The notes below the pieces were generated by a model. It saw nothing but the letters and a program-made list of their open reading frames with translations. It was not told the DNA's origin and did not search any database. Shown one piece after another: positions 5,226 through 5,904 of a stretch of DNA of 5,904 bases. The position numbers and the translations under genes were made by a program. How positions within the stretch are numbered: position 1 is the first letter of the stretch; the number at the start of each line of letters is the position of its first letter. The stretch is from Bacillota bacterium (GTDB taxonomy: Bacteria > Bacillota > Bacilli > Bacillales_B > DSM-18226), in NCBI GenBank assembly GCA_030705665.1, contig JAUZQA010000276.1:1-5904 (forward strand), in the 5' to 3' direction.

Positions 5226-5771
5226 ATGGATCGACGGGGGATGATTATCGAGGCAGCGGCAAAATCCTTTTCGTTATTTGGTTATAAGGCAACTACTATG
5301 GATCAAGTTGCGAGGCTCGCTAATGTAGGAAAAGGAACGATCTATACCTTCTTTAAAAATAAAGAAGAACTATTTAACGAGATTGTCTCTTCCTTAGTGA
5401 AGGAAATGATTGCTGAAGCGGAAGCAGTCATTGAGCCGGGGTTACCGTTTGCTGAGAACGTACACCGTGCCCTGTATCGCTTGTTAGAATTCCGTTCTAA
5501 GCACCAATTAATGATTAAACTGGTCCAAGAAGAAAAGGAAATGGGAACACTTGCTGTCTCGGAAATGTTGGTACATGTGGAAGAGGAGATTATTGGCTAC
5601 CTTAAGAAAAAAATTGATACCGCTGTTGCCAAGGGAGCGATTCCGCCAACGAATTCGGAACTTACCAGTTTCTTACTGTTGAAATTATATATTTCGCTTG
5701 TTTCAGATTGGGAACGAAATCACGTGCCGCTACGTTCAGAGGAGATTGCCGATGTGATGAAGATTTATTAG
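5226..5771 (+). CDS. TetR/AcrR-family transcriptional regulator, C-terminus probably frameshifted
   Basis: This 181-residue protein is a DNA-binding one-component repressor. The N-terminal helix-turn-helix spans about residues 5-47, with FGYKATTMDQVARLANVGKG (18-37) leading into the recognition helix GTIYTFFKNKEELF typical of TetR proteins. The remainder is the helical ligand-binding and dimerisation domain, whose inducer cannot be predicted. AGGAGG (5213-5218) is 7 bases before the ATG. A good promoter and a 23-bp inverted repeat precede the gene, pointing to autoregulation. A weaker site of the same geometry before the gene at 5881 suggests that gene is also a target. The protein ends abruptly in VMKIY, whereas many relatives end in a helix finishing like KGLS. 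Such an ending (DLLVKGLSE) is present in another frame at 5762-5791, so the last codons look shifted by a one-base loss near 5760. The loss is small and the protein may still work. Confidence 0.92.
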   Translation: MDRRGMIIEAAAKSFSLFGYKATTMDQVARLANVGKGTIYTFFKNKEELFNEIVSSLVKEMIAEAEAVIEPGLPFAENVHRALYRLLEFRSKHQLMIKLVQEEKEMGTLAVSEMLVHVEEEIIGYLKKKIDTAVAKGAIPPTNSELTSFLLLKLYISLVSDWERNHVPLRSEEIADVMKIY

Positions 5772-5791
5772 TAAAAGGATTATCGGAATGA
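5762..5791 (+). other. out-of-frame original C-terminal tail of the TetR regulator
   Basis: Starting at GAT 5762 this frame reads DLLVKGLSE and then TGA (5789-5791). It would continue the regulator naturally after ...EEIADVMK if one base, for example an A in the AAG at 5760-5762, were restored. As written, the gene instead stops at TAG 5769-5771. The ending closely resembles the usual last helix of TetR proteins. A sequencing error would give the same picture as a real mutation. Confidence 0.55.
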
Positions 5792-5806
5792 TGATTCTCC
5801 TTTTTT
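5773..5806 (+). terminator. weak possible terminator after the TetR gene
   Basis: AAAAGGA (5773-5779) can pair with TCCTTTT (5798-5804), with an inner GAAT/ATTC helix (5786-5789 with 5794-5797), ending in a six-T run. The stem is AT-rich, has an unpaired internal stretch and overlaps the probable original coding end, so the downstream gene may or may not be separated from the regulator. Confidence 0.35.
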
Positions 5807-5815
5807 GGGTAAAAA

Positions 5816-5838
5816 TGACCGAATGAGGAAAGTAGTCA
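5816..5838 (+). promoter_or_regulatory. candidate second TetR operator upstream of the gene at 5881
   Basis: TGAC (5816-5819) and GTCA (5835-5838) span 23 bp, the same outer geometry as the operator at 5187-5209. Both sites are preceded by AAA, sharing AAATGACC (5184-5191 and 5813-5820). The inner arm bases are not symmetric here, so this is a weaker match. No clear -35/-10 pair was found around it. Confidence 0.4.
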
Positions 5839-5880
5839 GGTTGGTTTTCATCTAAAGTTAAACATGAGAGGGGATTAACA

Positions 5881-5904
5881 ATGGGGATTATTGCATCACT
5901 CAAA
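5881..5904 (+). CDS. start of a gene cut by the window edge
   Basis: An ATG follows GAGGGG (5868-5873) with 7 bases between and opens eight codons, MGIIASLK, to the end of the window. Genes directly after a TetR regulator are often its targets, commonly membrane exporters such as MMPL/RND or YhgE/Pip-type proteins. Eight residues cannot decide, so no function is assigned. Confidence 0.6.

Overview
The window looks like ordinary chromosome from a low-GC Gram-positive spore-former relative (Bacillaceae). The evidence is AT-rich spacers, strong AGGAGG-type ribosome binding sites, several TTG start codons, U-tailed hairpin terminators after most genes, and close resemblance of two proteins to Bacillus/Geobacillus YfnB and PhoE. 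No transposase, integrase, phage gene, CRISPR array, tRNA or rRNA is visible, and I found no convincing new multi-gene system. The points of interest are smaller and specific.

Layout. Bases 2-64 are the last 20 codons of an unidentified plus-strand gene, tightly coupled to a nitrilase-superfamily amidohydrolase (80-877), which ends in a strong terminator. A perfect 16-bp palindrome follows. Then come two unrelated phosphatases transcribed divergently: a PhoE-type histidine phosphatase (1018-1656, minus) and a YfnB-type HAD phosphatase/nucleotidase (1795-2481, plus), both starting with TTG. A gene-poor stretch (2482-2870) holds a possible short gene remnant, a terminator-like hairpin, a 32-bp palindrome carrying the same 16-bp core as the first, and AT-rich leader sequence. 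A small Q/N/S/G-rich lipoprotein built of 14-residue repeats follows (2871-3209). It converges, across a long hairpin, on a short pyruvate kinase (3332-4384, minus) that lacks the C-terminal regulatory domain and carries the residues typical of K+-independent enzymes.

The right part holds a ChrR-like NAD(P)H:FMN reductase (4539-5081), divergent from the pyruvate kinase, and then a TetR-family regulator (5226-5771) with a clear promoter and a 23-bp inverted-repeat operator in its leader. A weaker site of the same 23-bp geometry sits before the next gene, which starts at 5881 and is cut by the window edge. The likely logic is that the regulator represses itself and that neighbour. The regulator's last codons look frameshifted: the original C-terminus is readable in another frame just past the present stop.

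Most genes here are single transcription units. Apart from the coupled pair at the left edge and the regulator with its likely target at the right edge, nothing ties them into one pathway.
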